NCBI GenBank assembly: GCA_019426215.1
Contig: CM033394.1
Location: 48,234,423-48,298,422 of the forward strand
Reading direction: 5' to 3'
Source: Buddleja alternifolia
Taxonomy: Eukaryota > Streptophyta > Magnoliopsida > Lamiales > Scrophulariaceae
DNA length: 64,000 nucleotides
Shown: in pieces, positions 49,601-61,815 of the stretch
Numbering within the stretch: position 1 is the stretch's first letter
Layout: each line of letters begins with the position of its first letter
Position numbers and translations under genes: made by a program
The notes under the pieces: model-generated
Database searches by the model: none
What the model saw: only the letters and a program-made list of their open reading frames with translations
Told to the model about the DNA's origin: nothing

Positions 49601-49657
49601 TATTTGTATTGGATGAACAAAAAAAATAGTGAAAGTTTAGTTGATTCACATACGTTG
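46652..49657. other. 3' flank of GWD1 and gene-free spacer
   Basis: AATAAA at 46960 is a plausible polyadenylation signal for GWD1. At 47510-47640 four TGGGCY/RGCCCA motifs (site II type) cluster without a recognisable gene beside them. No other gene is supported before the TRIM at 49658. Confidence 0.45.
48036..48216. mobile_element. Small hAT-like MITE
   Basis: The left end CAGGGACGGAGCCAAG is inverted at the right (complement CAAGGATGGTGCCAGG). The element is about 181 bp with a T/A-rich interior and no ORF. No matching 8-bp flanking duplication was found, so it is old or the ends are a few bases off. The relic at 25044-25216 looks like the same family. Confidence 0.5.
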
Positions 49658-50265
49658 TGTGAAGCCCCAATTAATCGTTCACGTCAAAAATTAGTGAATT
49701 TTTTTTAATTGTACATATAGCGGGTCAAAGGACTCAAGAGTAATATTGGGTAGCCCTTTCAAACAGCGGATTCATGGCCAAACTTAGGTTATGTTTAGTG
49801 GGTTCGGAGACACTTCTCGGATCCAACAAGCTTGCGGCTAGGGGTGTGACAAATGGTATCAGAGTCGTTTGCCAGTCGGAATTTCAGGAGTTAACTTGCA
49901 CAGGCAAAGTGCTACACGTGCGGAAGTCACCTCTTGAGACTACGGGGCAAAGAACTACGCACGTGGGAGCCACCTCTTGAGCCCGTGGAGCCACCAGTTG
50001 GTTACGAGTCCGGATTGAGTCACGTCGCGACGAGAACGTCACGTTCTAAAGGGGGGATTGTGAAGCCCCAATTAGTCGTCCCACATTAAAAATAGTGAAA
50101 AATATTGAAATTTGTATATATAGTGGGTCAAAGAACTCAAGTGTAACATTGGAAATCTTTCTAGACCGTGGATTTGTAACCCAATTTCAAGTTATGCTAA
50201 GTAGGTTAGGAAGCATATATAACATCCAACGAGCTGGCGGGATCATGCGCTTGAGATGTTATATC
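49658..50265 (+). mobile_element. TRIM (terminal-repeat retrotransposon in miniature)
   Basis: A 194-bp LTR starting TGTGAAGCCCCAATTA and ending GGGTGTGACA (49658-49851) is followed two bases later by the PBS TGGTATCAGAG. About 190 bp of non-coding interior follows, then the PPT AAAGGGGGGAT (50048-50058). The second LTR starts TGTGAAGCCCCAATTAGTC at 50059 and is colinear (GGGTCAAAG.ACTCAAG, CATCCAACGAGCTGGCGG-like), fading near 50265. At about 0.6 kb with no protein it fits a TRIM, which depends on other elements to move. The 3' end and target duplication are not resolved. Confidence 0.8.
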
Positions 50266-51992
50266 AATTATCTTCCGAAAAGTTTATAGTGTGAACGATT
50301 CTAGGTAATTCATTCATTGTGAAATCTTTGGTTCAAACCTTAAAAAATTCCCATCCATTCTTTTTTATCATGATTCTATTCTCTTTTCATGAGTGCCTTT
50401 GAAGATATACTCTTTATTACTATATTTAGCTTTCCAAGCATTCCAACTTGTGTAAGAATTGTAACCCGACCACTTTGATAACTTTGTTTTCCAGTTCCAT
50501 GTTTTGTTTGTTTAGTGGGATTGGAGTACAAATGACCGTACATATATGTATATATTTCGACATATAGAAGCCTTATAGTTTGAGAAAACTTCTTCAAAAA
50601 ATAAATTTGAAAAATAAATAAAGTCCAATAAGTTGATCGGCATATTGTGCCATTTTACGAACTTTTAAATTACACTAAGAAGCTTTGAAATACTTTATAA
50701 GATGGTTTTGAACATAAACAAAGGCCGCCAAATAGCTCTTGAGGTCGAGCAATTTTAATTGTGAAGATTAAAAATTCTTGTATAGTTATAGCATTGGATT
50801 TCAATAATGTAGATTAAGTCACGTTATCTGAACTTCCGATAAAAAAAAGAAAAGTTCGGGTCAAAACGGATAATATGAAATAAATGGGCACATTGTCAAT
50901 TTCATATTCCCATCATTCTTTCTACACCAGGCTCTAAAACATGGGCCCTTGGCCGTTCAACTAATTATTCCTTTGTTCTTTATCTTGTTGCCCATCGTAC
51001 ACGCTTAACCAAGAAAAAAGAAGATGTTTTCTCTATTTTTATTTTAGTTTTTCATCTTTTTTTCTATCTTAAACAAATCAAATAATACTAAACGATCTTT
51101 AGAACTTAATTTTAGTGGCGAAAAGTGATATTCCTTTCAACAATTGGACCTTTTTCCTTTTGTAGTCCACACACCCCTTTATCTCAACATTGAGACAATT
51201 TGATTACCAGAGGTCTACTCCATTAAAATTACATTATTATTAACAGCTCGATTAAAAATCTCGAGATAATCACAATCTTATTCATGTATAAGAATTTAAT
51301 TTTATGTCTACATGAGAATCACTAGTTAAAAAGAAGCTAAACGATTCCTTACTTAAGTCATTGACTTAGAATATAGATATTAATCTAGTGTAATTTTTGT
51401 GAGTTCGATTTAAGATTGAAGTTCTGATTGGACGATTTCAGCAATTCAATCTTTCTTCTCACAAAATCATATTAAAAACAGGATCATGACATGCTTTGGT
51501 ATAGAATTCTGTATGTCATGTATATTGACATTTAAAAAAAAAGTCTCTTTATAACAATTTTACCTCAACACTATACCTCTTTCGTTTGAACTTTAAAAGA
51601 TACACACACATAGCTAATTTGCACCATAAGCAAAGTTCATTTTTAGGAGTTTTTGGACTTTTTGTCCCGATCACAATTATTGATTTGGTGAAACTTGCAT
51701 AATATCTATTATATAGGGATAATTGAACTTATATCAAGACTCAAATGTTGCTCCTAGATGAACTCCGACATACACTATCATGCATGCATGAATTTTTAGA
51801 CATGCATGCACACGCATGGTATTATTAGGTTGATTGGCAGAGGGTACTTTTGAAGTTTGATTTTGAATAAATGATGGTGTTTTATATAATAATTCCAAAC
51901 CGCCCTTTTAATTTCAAAAATCTATATAGTTAATTGAGACATAATTAAGATTGTCCTCACTTAATTTGTCCTAAAATTGTAACTTCTTTCAG
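50266..51992. other. Gene-free AT-rich spacer
   Basis: No gene, RNA or element termini were recognised. Confidence 0.5.
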
Positions 51993-52330
51993 GTAAATTC
52001 TAGTCCGCTCCCTGCTCAGCCAAACCATGTGTATTTTATAAAATAACTTACTAATTATATGGCAAGTGTAATACACTCTCTTTGTGAAATTCACTTGGTT
52101 GTGATGTTAAACTAACTGATCCTTGAATTAATATATAATATTGATTTTCCTCATAATTTCAATATTATAAAATTTTAGATATTAACATTTGGAACTTTTT
52201 TAATATTATTCCATAACTTTTAAAAAATCGACCAACTCACTGCAAAAATAATAATAGCAATAATAATAATAATAAATTGTCTTGCTCAAACTCAGTCTGA
52301 TCTAACCTAATTAACCTAGAATTTTCCATC
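51993..52330. mobile_element. Interrupted second copy of the nested-MITE family
   Basis: The stretch AATTATATGGCAAGTGTAAT and its flanks match 14436-14578, including the CTAGAATTTTCC right terminus at about 52317-52330. About 200 bp of unrelated AT-rich sequence separates the halves, so this copy has been invaded or expanded. Confidence 0.55.
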
Positions 52331-52456
52331 ACGTAGCTAGTAAGTATTCTTACATTTGCTTTGTAATTAATGATCACTATCTTTGGACCATATATCAATC
52401 ACATGATAAATATAATTTATTGTCTCGTGAATGACATGAGTTCAAAATTGATTCCA

Positions 52457-52797
52457 AATAGGGTTATAAATGAGTCGAGTCGAACAAATTGTTGTTAAAG
52501 CTTGTTTAAATTATTATCGAGCTTCAAAATTTGTGTTTGAGTTTGGTTGAATTGTTAATCAAGTCAACCTCAAACGAGCTTTGATCGGGCCAAACACAAG
52601 CCGAGATCGAGGAGCTTGATTTTTTTTTTTGCACATCCTTTATCATTTTTTACAACTCGAACCGAGTTTCAAACCTATCGAACACTGAAAAAGTTGTTCA
52701 AACTTGGTTTGCTATGTTAACGAACCAAACTCGAATGAGCTTTTACCGAACTATCTCAAGTCGAGTATCGAGTAGCTTGTTTTGTATTTCAGCCCTA
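52457..52797. mobile_element. Degenerate hAT-like element
   Basis: The left end TAGGGTTATAAATGAGTCGAG and the complement of the right end TAGGGCTGAAATACAAAACA, with repeated TCGAG/CTCGA phrases inside, resemble plant hAT-like non-autonomous elements. The flanks ATTCCAAA and CTTCCAAC match at six of eight positions. It is the same general type as 11776-12535. Confidence 0.45.
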
Positions 52798-54526
52798 CTT
52801 CCAACTAGATATTTCCAAAAAAACATATAAAAGAAAATTGGTTTTTGGAAAAAATTAATGTTTAGCATCCTAAATAATTCATGAAAAACCCCAAAAAAAC
52901 GCGCATGCATATGCATGAATGCTTGCATAAGCACGGAGTTCAAATAACCAGGTGCGCGTGCCACCGTTGCACTTCTATAAAAATATTACACTCAATTATT
53001 AAAAAAAGGTTTGGTTCTCATAAAAATAGTATTTTATTTAGTATAACATTTCATGAATACATGATGTGCATACAAAATATACATCATTTAAATACACACA
53101 CACACACATATATATATATATATGTTATATAAGCATGGAATTAACCTTTGGTTTACTTTCATTAATACGTGTGATTAGTAGGTAAAACATATTTTTCCTC
53201 TTCTACACAAATACCTATATCCACATAAAAAGTTTTGTATATTCATTGTCAAATTCTTGAAGAAAAATTACATAAGGAAAAGAGGTAAAAGCTGTTTATG
53301 GAGTTTCGGTATTCCACATTTTGATATCAATTAAAATAATTGTGGATAGTGGTTTCATCTCACAAGGATGATTGTTATAAAATTATTATCAACTCGATAA
53401 GTCGAAATCAATTAATACATAATAGTAATATTATATTTTTTTTGTGATTAGTCGATCCCCTTAAAACATATATTAATTATAAATTAAATACTACTTACAA
53501 GTCATTTTCAGATGTAATTGAAGGCACGGTTTTGTGAATAATTAGACATAAAATTAACTATATTAGGACTAGAATTGGAATTGGAAGTAAAAAAAGAAGA
53601 AGAAGAATGAGTAGAGGGTAGGTAAAATAATTATAAGAGGGGCAGATGACATAAAGAACATCTAGGGAAGTGAGAAAGAGAAACACCCAAAGCAAAGAAC
53701 TTTTGAAACCCAAAATCAAGTGAAATTCCAATCTGTCTTCAAGCCAAAGTAAAGAATAACATAAGTCATACCCATTAAATATTACGAATATATTCTTGAA
53801 AAGTCTTGAGATTTGAAGTGTAAGGATAATCTCCACATTTTCTTATGTTTACATCCACATGTGTATTCACATGTGAGTTGGAGAGTTTCGTTGACCTCAA
53901 GTCCAGAAGACCTCCCAAATTCTTAACATAAATTACAAATTCTTGTATACTTGGATTGATTGTATAATTTGATTATGATTATACGCAAGATTATAAAGCA
54001 AGAGTTATTATTTAATTAAACTCATTGCAATCAGATATTGATTGTGATTATATGAAAATTATGAATTACGAATTATTATAAAGATCGATGCACTGTGTAC
54101 ACTGCAACCAGATATTGATTGTGATTATATGAAAATTACGAATTACGAATTATTATATAGATGGATTCACTGTATACAAATATTGAATTCTGATTATAAA
54201 GAAACTATCAATTAAGCAAATTAATCATACGGAGACTATGAATTTCAAATTATTATGAGACGCAAAATCTTATTTAATTGGATTTAATGTACATATATAA
54301 TATGTGATTATATCGAAATTACATGTCATGGTAATCTTTGAAAATCTCTCCAAATTCTCTTTCAGTCAAAAAAATAAACTAAGTAACTTATTTATTGCAC
54401 GTCTCGGTCACAACCCCATATTTATACCCCCACCCCACATGGACAAAACTCTAAAAATTCACAAAAAATATTATTTCAATGTTTTTAATATTAGTTCATG
54501 CCTAGAAGTTGTTCATATTGTCAGAA
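52798..54526. other. Gene-free spacer upstream of the neprosin gene
   Basis: Contains an (AC)n/(TA)n microsatellite at about 53094-53122. At about 54027-54180 it holds two copies of a 77-bp unit around CAGATATTGATTGTGATTAT, with fainter copies down to about 54270. No gene is supported. Confidence 0.5.
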
Positions 54527-54536
54527 TATATAAAAG
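54527..54536 (+). promoter_or_regulatory. TATA box of the neprosin-family gene
   Basis: TATATAAAAG lies 183 bp before the chosen ATG. Start sites 25-35 bp downstream would leave short upstream AUG frames at 54558 and 54580 in the leader. Confidence 0.5.
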
Positions 54537-54709
54537 CAGAAGCATAGAAGCTTTGAAATGGCGATAGAGTATTAGTTGCATGGATTTGGATACTTTTTGC
54601 AAATTCTGAAAAGATTAGGTTCTGTTTGGATCGCAGAAGAAGACAACTCCAATGTACAGAAACACAAACATTTTTGTCAGAAAATAAAAAACCCAAAAAT
54701 TCCTCAAAA

Positions 54710-56656
54710 ATGTCTTCTTCTAGCTTCTGCAAGATCTCCCCAATCATTTCAGCTTTTGTTTTTTTCCTGTTTTTTATCTCTTCTGTTTGTCCAGTTTTAT
54801 CAGAAAATTTCAATCAAACCAAACAGACCTTCCGGCCAGGAGATGATCATGAGTACAAGAAGCTGAAGTTTATTAGAGCCCATCTCACCAAAATCAATAA
54901 GCCTTTTGTCAAAACAATTCAGGCAAAATTTTTTTAATATTTATTTTCTGGGATTTTTTTTTCATTTTATTCTACTGTTTTTGTTTTGTTTTATGTTAAT
55001 GTTATTTTAATTAAATGTTTTATTTTGTACACATAGAGTCAAGATGGTGATATCATAGATTGTGTGTTATCTCATAAACAGCCAGCTTTTGATCATCCTC
55101 AATTAAAAGGACAAAAACCAATGGTAATTATAAACCCTTAATTTCTTTTTTAATTATTTATTTCATTTTTCAACTTAAAATCTCCAAAAAAAAAAGCCTT
55201 TATTGCACAAGTCATTAACATTTTTTTTTTAATATTGTTGAATGTTTCAGGATTTACCGGAAAGGCCAAAACGGCGCATATCGAAAACCGAAAATTTAGA
55301 AGAAAATTATCAGGTTTGGAGCATGTCTAATGAATTTTGCCCGGAAGGCACAATTCCAATTAGAAGAACAAGTGAAGAAGATGTTTTAAGAGCAAGTTCT
55401 ATAAGAAGATTTGGACGCAAAATAAGAAGGCCTATTAGAAGAGATTCTTCCACCATTGGCCATGAGGTTAGTGCTCGAATCCTACTGGTGTACGCATGTC
55501 GTTTTCTCTATCTGTATGGTAGTTTGTAATAGAATTCGTGGATGATACTTAATCGCGTCTTTCAAAAAAATTAAGGTCAGTGCTCAAAAAATTTCAACAA
55601 AAAGCAATTTTTAATAAAACCCTTTCCAATTTCTATTTAAGAAAATTACCACCTATAAAATATATTCACTTCATTTGGAAGGGGGGGTAATGCTAAGAGG
55701 TCTAGTAATTCTAAATTTTGATATATCCTACTCTAAGACGTCTCAAGACATGAATATTTATGACTGTATCGAGATTCGCAGTTACAATTGATGTAAATGA
55801 GAAGGGGATATGATTTGATGATTGAATTTCCTAGTTTAATTCAATTTTCATCTTAGGTTAAATTAAAGCTCTTAATTTCTTAATTAGCTTAATAGATTAT
55901 TGTTCCTTTCCTTTTATTTTATTTTATTTGTTTTGTTTTATTTGGTCACTCATCCATATAACCAATAGCTCAAATAATTGAAATGGTAATTTTTAGGCAT
56001 TCTCGAAATTCAAAATCCCTAAAATGATCCTGGCAATGGTAACTCTGAGATAATTTTTAAATGGGAGTTGACATTGACACTCCAAAAATTACTATTGTAG
56101 CTCTACTTTTCAATAGTTTTAAAAAGAAATTTGTATTGAATAGCGGAGTCTCAATAATACTTTTAAAGTGCCAATATCATTTACCTTTTTAAATAGTCTC
56201 GAAATTTCAAGTTCCATATGGTCATTCTTTGAATAACTACATTTATTGCATGTATCATAACTTGAATATGAACACAGAAATTTGTAAACTTTTTGCTCTT
56301 GCATAAACTTAGAAACTTCAATTATGATTTCCATTTATTTCTGTGACTAAATATGTGTCAGATTTCTACTTATAGATTTCTCAGTGTTTTCCATATTTTC
56401 TTTACCATAAATAGTTAAAATATTTATTTCAATTTTTTGGGCGTATCATTAATTTATTTTTCTTATTACATATTTGGAGTTTTACAGCATGCTGTAGGGT
56501 ATGTGAGTGGAAATACATATTATGGAGCTAAAGCAAGTATAAATGTGTGGGCTCCACGAGTTGCAAATCAATATGAATTCAGCTTGTCACAATTGTGGGT
56601 AATAGCAGGCTCATTTGGTAATGATCTTAACACCATTGAAGCTGGTTGGCAGGTAA

Positions 56657-56693
<37 letters not shown>

Positions 56694-57995
56694 CTCTTCT
56701 CCCTATATAAGGTTTAATTTTAAGTAGATTTATTTTTGCTAAAAGTAAAATTTTGGTATAACATTAGAGTAATAGTTAATTAATTCGCCACCAATTAAAG
56801 TAATAATTAATAAGGAATTTGATTTGGGTTTTCCAATATTTAGGGTCAATGCATCATTGGTAAGAATTAGGGTAGCTCCGGGTCCAGAATTATTAAAATT
56901 AAAAGACTCTCGTCAAGGTCAAGTTTGAATTTATATCTCTGGGCCTCAACAATTAAGTTAAAGACAATCAATGTTCATATATTATGCTAATTAAGTGGAG
57001 AGCATAACAATAAATAACATACCTCATAATTACATGATGTTTATAGAATTTTCCATGGTATATGTATGAATATCTTATTAATTCACAGCATAATCGTGAG
57101 TGGCAATGTGGACACCATTTATAGCTACAAATTAGAGTCTTCGAGTCGAGTACCAGAACAAAACAAAACATGCGAGTCCTTAGGTTTCCTTATGACTTTC
57201 ACTATGTGTCGAGGGAATTTTGATTATTTAATTGTTATACATGAATTAAGCCATACCAGAATTATTGCAATTTATCGGTAGGCTTCAAGGTTGAAAAAAC
57301 CTTTAAACCCTAGTGCTACGCATTTTATATTGTTGAAACCTAATTACTTAATTATTGTGTCATTTGTTAGGAGCTCTCAATTTTTTGTGACACCGTGCAA
57401 TTGAAGTCACACATATAGATGCATGTAACATAAGTTTATCAATCACAAACATTAATGATTATAATGAAACTTAAAGTTCAATCTACCTAATAAGGTAGAT
57501 AATGAAAAAACAATTCTTTTAAACCCTCATAAAAGCATCAATTATATCTTCAACTACCTCTCAATTAATGTATCATTTATGCTATAATTCAATTAATATC
57601 CAACAGGTTAGCCCAGAGCTTTATGGAGACAACTATCCTAGGTTCTTCACCTACTGGACTGTAAGTTTAATAAGTACTATTATCCTTATAATATTAATTA
57701 AGAAAAATAATGTTTTTGAACCGCGCATGCAATTTAATTAATAATTGCACTTGATAATTTAATTAATTAAATAAATGTGGATGCAGAGTGATGCATATCA
57801 GGCAACAGGCTGTTACAATTTGCTTTGCTCAGGCTTTGTTCAGACCAACAATAGAATAGCAATTGGGGCGGCAATATCGCCAATGTCGTCGTATAGAGGT
57901 GGCCAATTTGACATTAGCCTATTAGTGTGGAAGGTAAATTCACTATATTATTATTATCATTATTATTATTATTGGACAAAGTATTTAGCTTATTG

Positions 57996-58035
<40 letters not shown>

Positions 58036-59440
58036 AATTATTTTTTTAGTCCGTTAACTTGGCCTCCCTTGTATTTCAGTCTTTTAAATTGACGCGTTGC
58101 AAAATTGGTCCGTTATTTTCTGACTTTTTGTAATTTTAGTCATTTTGTACTTAAAAGATTGATAAATTTAGTCCGTCGATACCCATCAATACCACCATCA
58201 CACATTATTATTAAATATCATCAATTAGTAGCTAAAAAGCACAAAGCCACAAAATTTTTATTGTATGAAGAAGATAACTTTACGCATTTCAAAACTTAAA
58301 ATTGCAGTAAAAATCTACCTAATCATATTTCCCTACCAATTAACTATGGATGACACTCACTAAATCGACGGACTAAATTATTCAATTTTTTACGCACAAA
58401 AGGGTTAAAATTACAAAAAATCAGAAGATAACGGACCAATTTTGCAACGCGTCAACTTAAAGGACTAAAACACAAGGAGACCAAGTTAACGGACTAAAAA
58501 AATAATTTTCCATACATATAGAATCTGTAAATTCTTTTTCATTTATTTATTCATTTTTCTCTTTTGAATGGGAAGTGTGGACTACCTTTAGAATGTGGCT
58601 CAATATTGCACATAATTATTTTGTTTGTTCCTTTTTGGCTTTCTAAGATTCTTCACACACTTCTTTTCCAAGCAAAAATATATCTCTCTAACCCATTCAC
58701 TTTGTTATATTACTCATATAAAATATTTACCACATATTTTATCCTTTCTTTCCAACACTTATTAAACCTAGAAATCACCCAACTTCAACTTGATTTCACT
58801 TTTTACCATTCAAACCCTTGTAAATTGGACTATAAAAGTAATACGTTGGGAGCTAAATTATGATATAATCATACTCATATTTGTACATTACATGGATTTC
58901 ATTATATTAACAATTGTGATTATATATGCGTTTGAAGTCTCGAGAGCTACTAAGAAATATTCGCACAATAGTGTCTTTGAACGAGTTTTAATCTTTATAC
59001 ACTTCGTAATTCTAAAGACGTAAACTTATTCTAACAAGTATATAACACTCGTTGTCTTGCAGGATCCAAAGCACGGGAATTGGTGGCTAGAGTTTGGTAA
59101 CGGGGTTCTAGTCGGGTATTGGCCATCTATTTTATTTACTCATCTTAGGGATCGTGCAACTATGGTACAATTTGGGGGAGAAATTGTTAATAATCGAAAC
59201 TCGGGTTCCCACACATCAACCCAAATGGGTAGTGGCCATTTTGCAGAAGAAGGGTTTGGAAAAGCATCTTATTTTCGGAACTTACAAGTGGTTGATTGGG
59301 ATAATAGCTTAATACCTTTATCAAATCTTCGAGTTTTAGCCGATCATCCAAATTGTTATGATATACGAGGAGGGATTAATAGAGTTTGGGGTAATTATTT
59401 TTACTATGGAGGACCAGGCAAAAATTCAAGGTGTCCTTGA
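54710..59440 (+). CDS. Neprosin-family (DUF4409 + DUF239) putative secreted glutamic peptidase, 7 exons
   Basis: Exons: 54710-54922, 55037-55123, 55251-55466, 56488-56652, 57607-57660, 57787-57933, 59063-59440, giving 419 residues, a normal length. A signal peptide (about 1-31, ISPIISAFVFFLFFISSVC) precedes a neprosin-activation propeptide (DGDIIDCV, QPAFDHP, WSMSNEFCPEGTIPIRRTSE). An Arg-rich stretch RRFGRKIRRPIRR (about 150-164) may be the maturation site. The DUF239 core follows: YYGAKASINVWAP, NQYEFSLSQLWVIAGSFGND, TYWTSDAYQATGCYNLLCSG, GNWWLEFGNGVLVGYWPSIL, GGEIVNN, TQMGSGHFAEEGFGKASYFR, and the terminal YYGGPGKNSRCP. Characterised neprosins are prolyl endopeptidases with two catalytic glutamates. 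Glu at about 202 (YEFSLSQ) and about 334 (GGEIV) look family-conserved, but I cannot assign the catalytic pair. Exon 1 ends at a GC donor (CAG|GCAAAA). Intron 6 carries a TIR element. Confidence 0.9.
54923..55036 (+). other. GC-AG intron 1 of the neprosin-family gene
   Basis: Reading KTIQ|SQDGDIIDCV across CAG|GCAAAA...ACATAG|AGTCAA matches the family, and no in-frame GT donor is available before the TAA at 54938. The donor is weaker than the GC donor in GWD1, so splicing here may be inefficient. Confidence 0.6.
58032..58511. mobile_element. 480-bp TIR element in intron 6 of the neprosin-family gene
   Basis: The arms of about 150 bp are inverted copies: left GAAAAATTATTTTTTTAGTC and the complement of the right GGAAAATTATTTTTTTAGTC, then CCGTTAACTTGG, GCGTTGCAAAATTGGTCCGT and GTAATTTTA in both. 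It sits beside a TA microsatellite, which obscures the target duplication (ATATATATA-like against ATACATATA). It lies in the intron and does not touch coding sequence. Confidence 0.8.
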
Positions 59441-61466
59441 AGAAAATGGCATATATTGTGGAATTTTTTATTTTACTTTTCGCCTTTTTCTTTTGTTGAT
59501 TTTAGGTAAATTTCTTCTAGAGATGGGCATTAAGGCTTTTGTGTTATTCTTTTGATTTTACCTTCGATCTAAAAAGTGATCGATTACTTATAATACTAGC
59601 TAGTTTGGGGCCTTGTAAATTGGTGAGTGGAAATATAGTGAATATATATACTATTTTTTTGTCATGCTTGTTTTATTTAATTTTTTTTTTTTCTTAATTC
59701 CTTAATTTTATGCAAGGACTAATCGATGTGAACCCCAAGAATTACCAGTACTATATATCTAAGATTTAATTGATGCTTACAAATTGGGGACCATTTACAA
59801 TGAATTGACCAGTTGAGCTATTAAACATAATGGAGAACATCACTTATTTTAATATATATATACACATATATATACTGTTTTTGAACATAAATTGGAAGAA
59901 ATATATTGACTTAGGGCTGCAAGTAAATTGAATTAAAGTAACTACATATGAATCTTTGATAAGCTTATCAAAGCAAATTTTAATTATTTAATTCACTGTT
60001 AAGTGTGAGGTCAAGTGTTTGAATCCATATATTGTTATAATGTTAAAAAAAAATCAGAAGCACATTATTTGATAATTAATTAGCAATATTTATTAATGAT
60101 TTTGAACAGGGAAGACTATAAAACGGCACCCTAGATATTACTTACCTATAGATGTCCAACATTTTGACTTTGCTTGAGCTTAGTGAATTTGCATTAAAAT
60201 CTTTGATGGATGCTAGTACCTGTCTTCTTAATGAATCCCACCCACTACTGCAGCTGTTGGATACAAAATATTCATCACCCTTCGCAGTATTTTAACGATA
60301 TATTTGGGTGGATCGAGTTTATTAGTTGAAGTTAGTCTCTTCAATACCGTTGATGTTAGGAAATTTGATGGTAATAATCGCTTTACTCACCCATCGATGC
60401 ACAATTGATCACTCAGAATGGACCCGGTCACTATAAAATGACGCCTATTTTTATTTATATTAAGATATGACATTTTAAATATTTTTCAGAAATTCTTAGG
60501 AATAGAATAATAAGTTAAAATGTTTGATCAATTTAGTTGAATATACATAACTTTACAAACTTTGTTATACATGTTTTCCTACTTAATTTTACGTGCATTA
60601 CATTGCAAAATGAGTGAATGGCAAGTAATCTTGAGATTTTAAGTTATGGTATAAACATAATCATCAGTGTACATGTAATGAATTTTTTATAGTCCAATTA
60701 TATATATAGATGACTGTGATTGTCCGAAAACTTGTAATTTTGAAATGTTCCTTGTGTAACACTCTACTTTATGAGAAATTAAATTCAAATCCAGTAAAGA
60801 TGGGCATGAAAAGACTTTTTATTGTTAATGGTGCCATTAGTACATATACTTTTAGTTGTTGAAACGAATTTAAGCAACAATTAAATAGAACTACTTTTTT
60901 TAACAACAAATAAAACATCTTAGTTAATTATTAAATAAATGAAATATCTTGATTTGTTGAATCATACTTTTCAATAGATTTTTCATTGGGATAACACGCA
61001 TTTCATTGGGAATATCTTCATTTTATTTTGTACATTTTACATTCTCACAGACATGTATAAAACCTATGTCTTGCATATTTATGTAAAAAAGTTATTACAT
61101 TTGGTATGCATATAAAAAATGGAGTTTAAAATGAAATATCAATTTAAAACAGATGATTTGACGGTATAACACTTACTGAAAAAAAACGTACCTATGTCAT
61201 TTAAGGTATGGGCCTAGTGATGGTTCCTTGACTATGATATGTCAGATGTCTAATAACATCATCAAACTATACATATTCTCTTGAGTTATTACAATCTTGA
61301 AAATGGAACATATAGTAGTATTCTGTGAAAATCAAACTTTGAGGAATGAATGAAATTTGCGACAGACAAGTCATGCCTCAATAAAGTATGCAACTCTGGT
61401 GTGCTTTTAGCAAAAATGGATTGGCATTACTGTCACAGAAGTCTCAAGACATAACTATTGTGTATT
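59441..61466. other. Gene-free 3' flank of the neprosin-family gene
   Basis: AT-rich with no gene, RNA or element ends recognised. Confidence 0.5.
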
Positions 61467-61650
61467 TGCTAGTAGGCCTGGCCCATGTACAATAATGGGC
61501 CAGATTCAAGTTTTCATAAAGTATCTCAGTGGGCCTTATTTACCCAATGGGCCCCATATTGTGTTGTTCAACCATAGGGCTTTAGCACAATCTTTTGGGC
61601 TGGTTTGCTCAGTCCATGGCCCATTAAAGAAAATTGTACATTGGCCCAAA
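61467..61650. promoter_or_regulatory. Cluster of site II (TGGGCC/TGGGCT) motifs
   Basis: At least seven TGGGCY or RGCCCA motifs occur in about 180 bp (for example AATGGGCCAGA, GTGGGCCTT, AATGGGCCCC, TTGGGCTGG, CATGGCCCATT, TTGGCCCAAAC). Site II elements bind TCP factors and mark promoters of growth-related housekeeping genes in plants. No adjacent coding frame was recognised. The large TIR element at 61816 lies just downstream and may separate the promoter from its gene, or the gene may be lost. Confidence 0.5.
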
Positions 61651-61815
61651 CCAACCTAACACACAACGAAAATGAAAAACGAATTGGGAAGAGTCAGAGA
61701 CATTTGCAAGGGAGGAAATATCAATTTGCATTCAACCTTCTCTGATTGTTGCCGAAAAATTGAATTACGATGAATTATCTTAGAGTCACATAGGACCATA
61801 TATCGTCTTCGATTA

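Noticed and set aside
53558..53836. 92-residue hydrophobic minus-strand open frame
   Set aside because: The hydrophobic residues come from a T-rich minus strand. No signal-peptide context, no splice-site-bounded exons and no recognisable family.
54580..54709. Earlier translation start for the neprosin-family protein
   Set aside because: Upstream AUG frames close before, or are out of frame with, the signal peptide. The in-frame upstream extension begins with TTG and would bury the signal peptide behind a polar N-terminus.
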